Source of the DNA: Caminibacter pacificus
GTDB lineage: Bacteria; Campylobacterota; Campylobacteria; Campylobacterales; Nautiliaceae
DNA length: 64,000 nucleotides
Direction of reading: 5' to 3'
Assembly (NCBI RefSeq): GCF_003752135.1
Contig: NZ_RJVK01000002.1
Coordinates: 310,001-374,000 of the forward strand
Below the pieces are notes generated by a model. That model did not search any database and had not been told where the DNA came from. It saw only the letters and a list, made by a program, of their open reading frames with translations. Within the stretch, counting starts at the first letter, position 1. The number at the start of each line of letters is the position of its first letter. Below are positions 63,970 to 64,000 of the stretch, piece by piece. The translations under genes and the position numbers were made by a program.

Positions 63970-64000
63970 AACAATCCTTCAAAATTTTGGAATATTTTAT

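Overview
The window is AT-rich, densely packed bacterial chromosome. It looks like a member of the Campylobacterota, most likely the hydrogen-oxidising vent order Nautiliales. The evidence is a 70-residue S21 closely resembling the Helicobacter protein, an HP0268-type small protein next to miaB and nusA, MqnD of the futalosine menaquinone route, a four-subunit porCDAB pyruvate:ferredoxin oxidoreductase, carboxynorspermidine-type polyamine genes, a CiaB-like protein, a XerH-like recombinase and a short NusA. Genus and species cannot be fixed from the sequence alone. No prophage, insertion sequence or CRISPR array is visible.

Layout. 1-3.7 kb: an outer-membrane DUF3373 porin-like gene, cut by the window edge, coupled to a Cache-GGDEF-EAL protein. 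3.8-9.5 kb: mqnD, a solitary MazF/PemK-like gene overlapping fliQ, two CLC chloride-channel-family genes on the other strand, and murB. 9.4-18 kb: a DUF475 membrane protein, nusA, the HP0268 homologue, miaB, a small membrane-anchored TPR-like protein, a tyrosine recombinase, a PilM/PilN/PilO-like trio, a flavoprotein, a YbgC thioesterase and YraN. 18-26.6 kb: a long, mostly overlapping minus-strand operon (YidB-like, spherulin-4-like lipoprotein, pyrG, recJ, a cyclic-nucleotide-binding-domain protein, mnmD, dihaem peroxidase, GGDEF-EAL). 26.7-35 kb: rpsU, tsaD, a two-component system, a YyaL-like thioredoxin-domain protein, a SagB-type oxidoreductase, the SRP RNA, a GH5-like secreted protein and a coiled-coil protein. 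35-50 kb: an ion-transport region with MscS, two more CLC proteins, MarC, OmpA, tRNA-Ser(GCU), CorA, porCDAB and TrkA/TrkH. 50-57 kb: a HAD phosphatase, dxr, cdsA, an NFACT protein, trpF, rpe, a periplasmic-binding-domain diguanylate cyclase and aguB. 57.9-64 kb: two paralogous carboxynorspermidine dehydrogenase-like genes flanking a phosphoribosyltransferase and a ParE-type toxin-antitoxin pair, an HdeD-like membrane protein, a small hypothetical protein and a CiaB-like metalloprotease.

How the genes work together. The strongest theme is ion and osmotic balance: four divergent CLC proteins, CorA, TrkAH, MscS, MarC and DUF475. Cyclic-di-GMP signalling is represented by two EAL proteins whose GGDEF domains look dead and one diguanylate cyclase that looks intact. 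AguB and the two saccharopine-dehydrogenase-like genes belong to polyamine synthesis.

The observations most worth following up are: a compact leader RNA in front of corA with two mutually exclusive hairpins, one hiding the Shine-Dalgarno sequence; four CLC genes in one window, two of them sitting between fliQ and murB; a small interspersed repeat translated in frame inside recJ directly after the DHH motif; two genes that seem to lack any ordinary start codon (AUU and AUA candidates); and a toxin-antitoxin pair lodged between duplicated polyamine genes.
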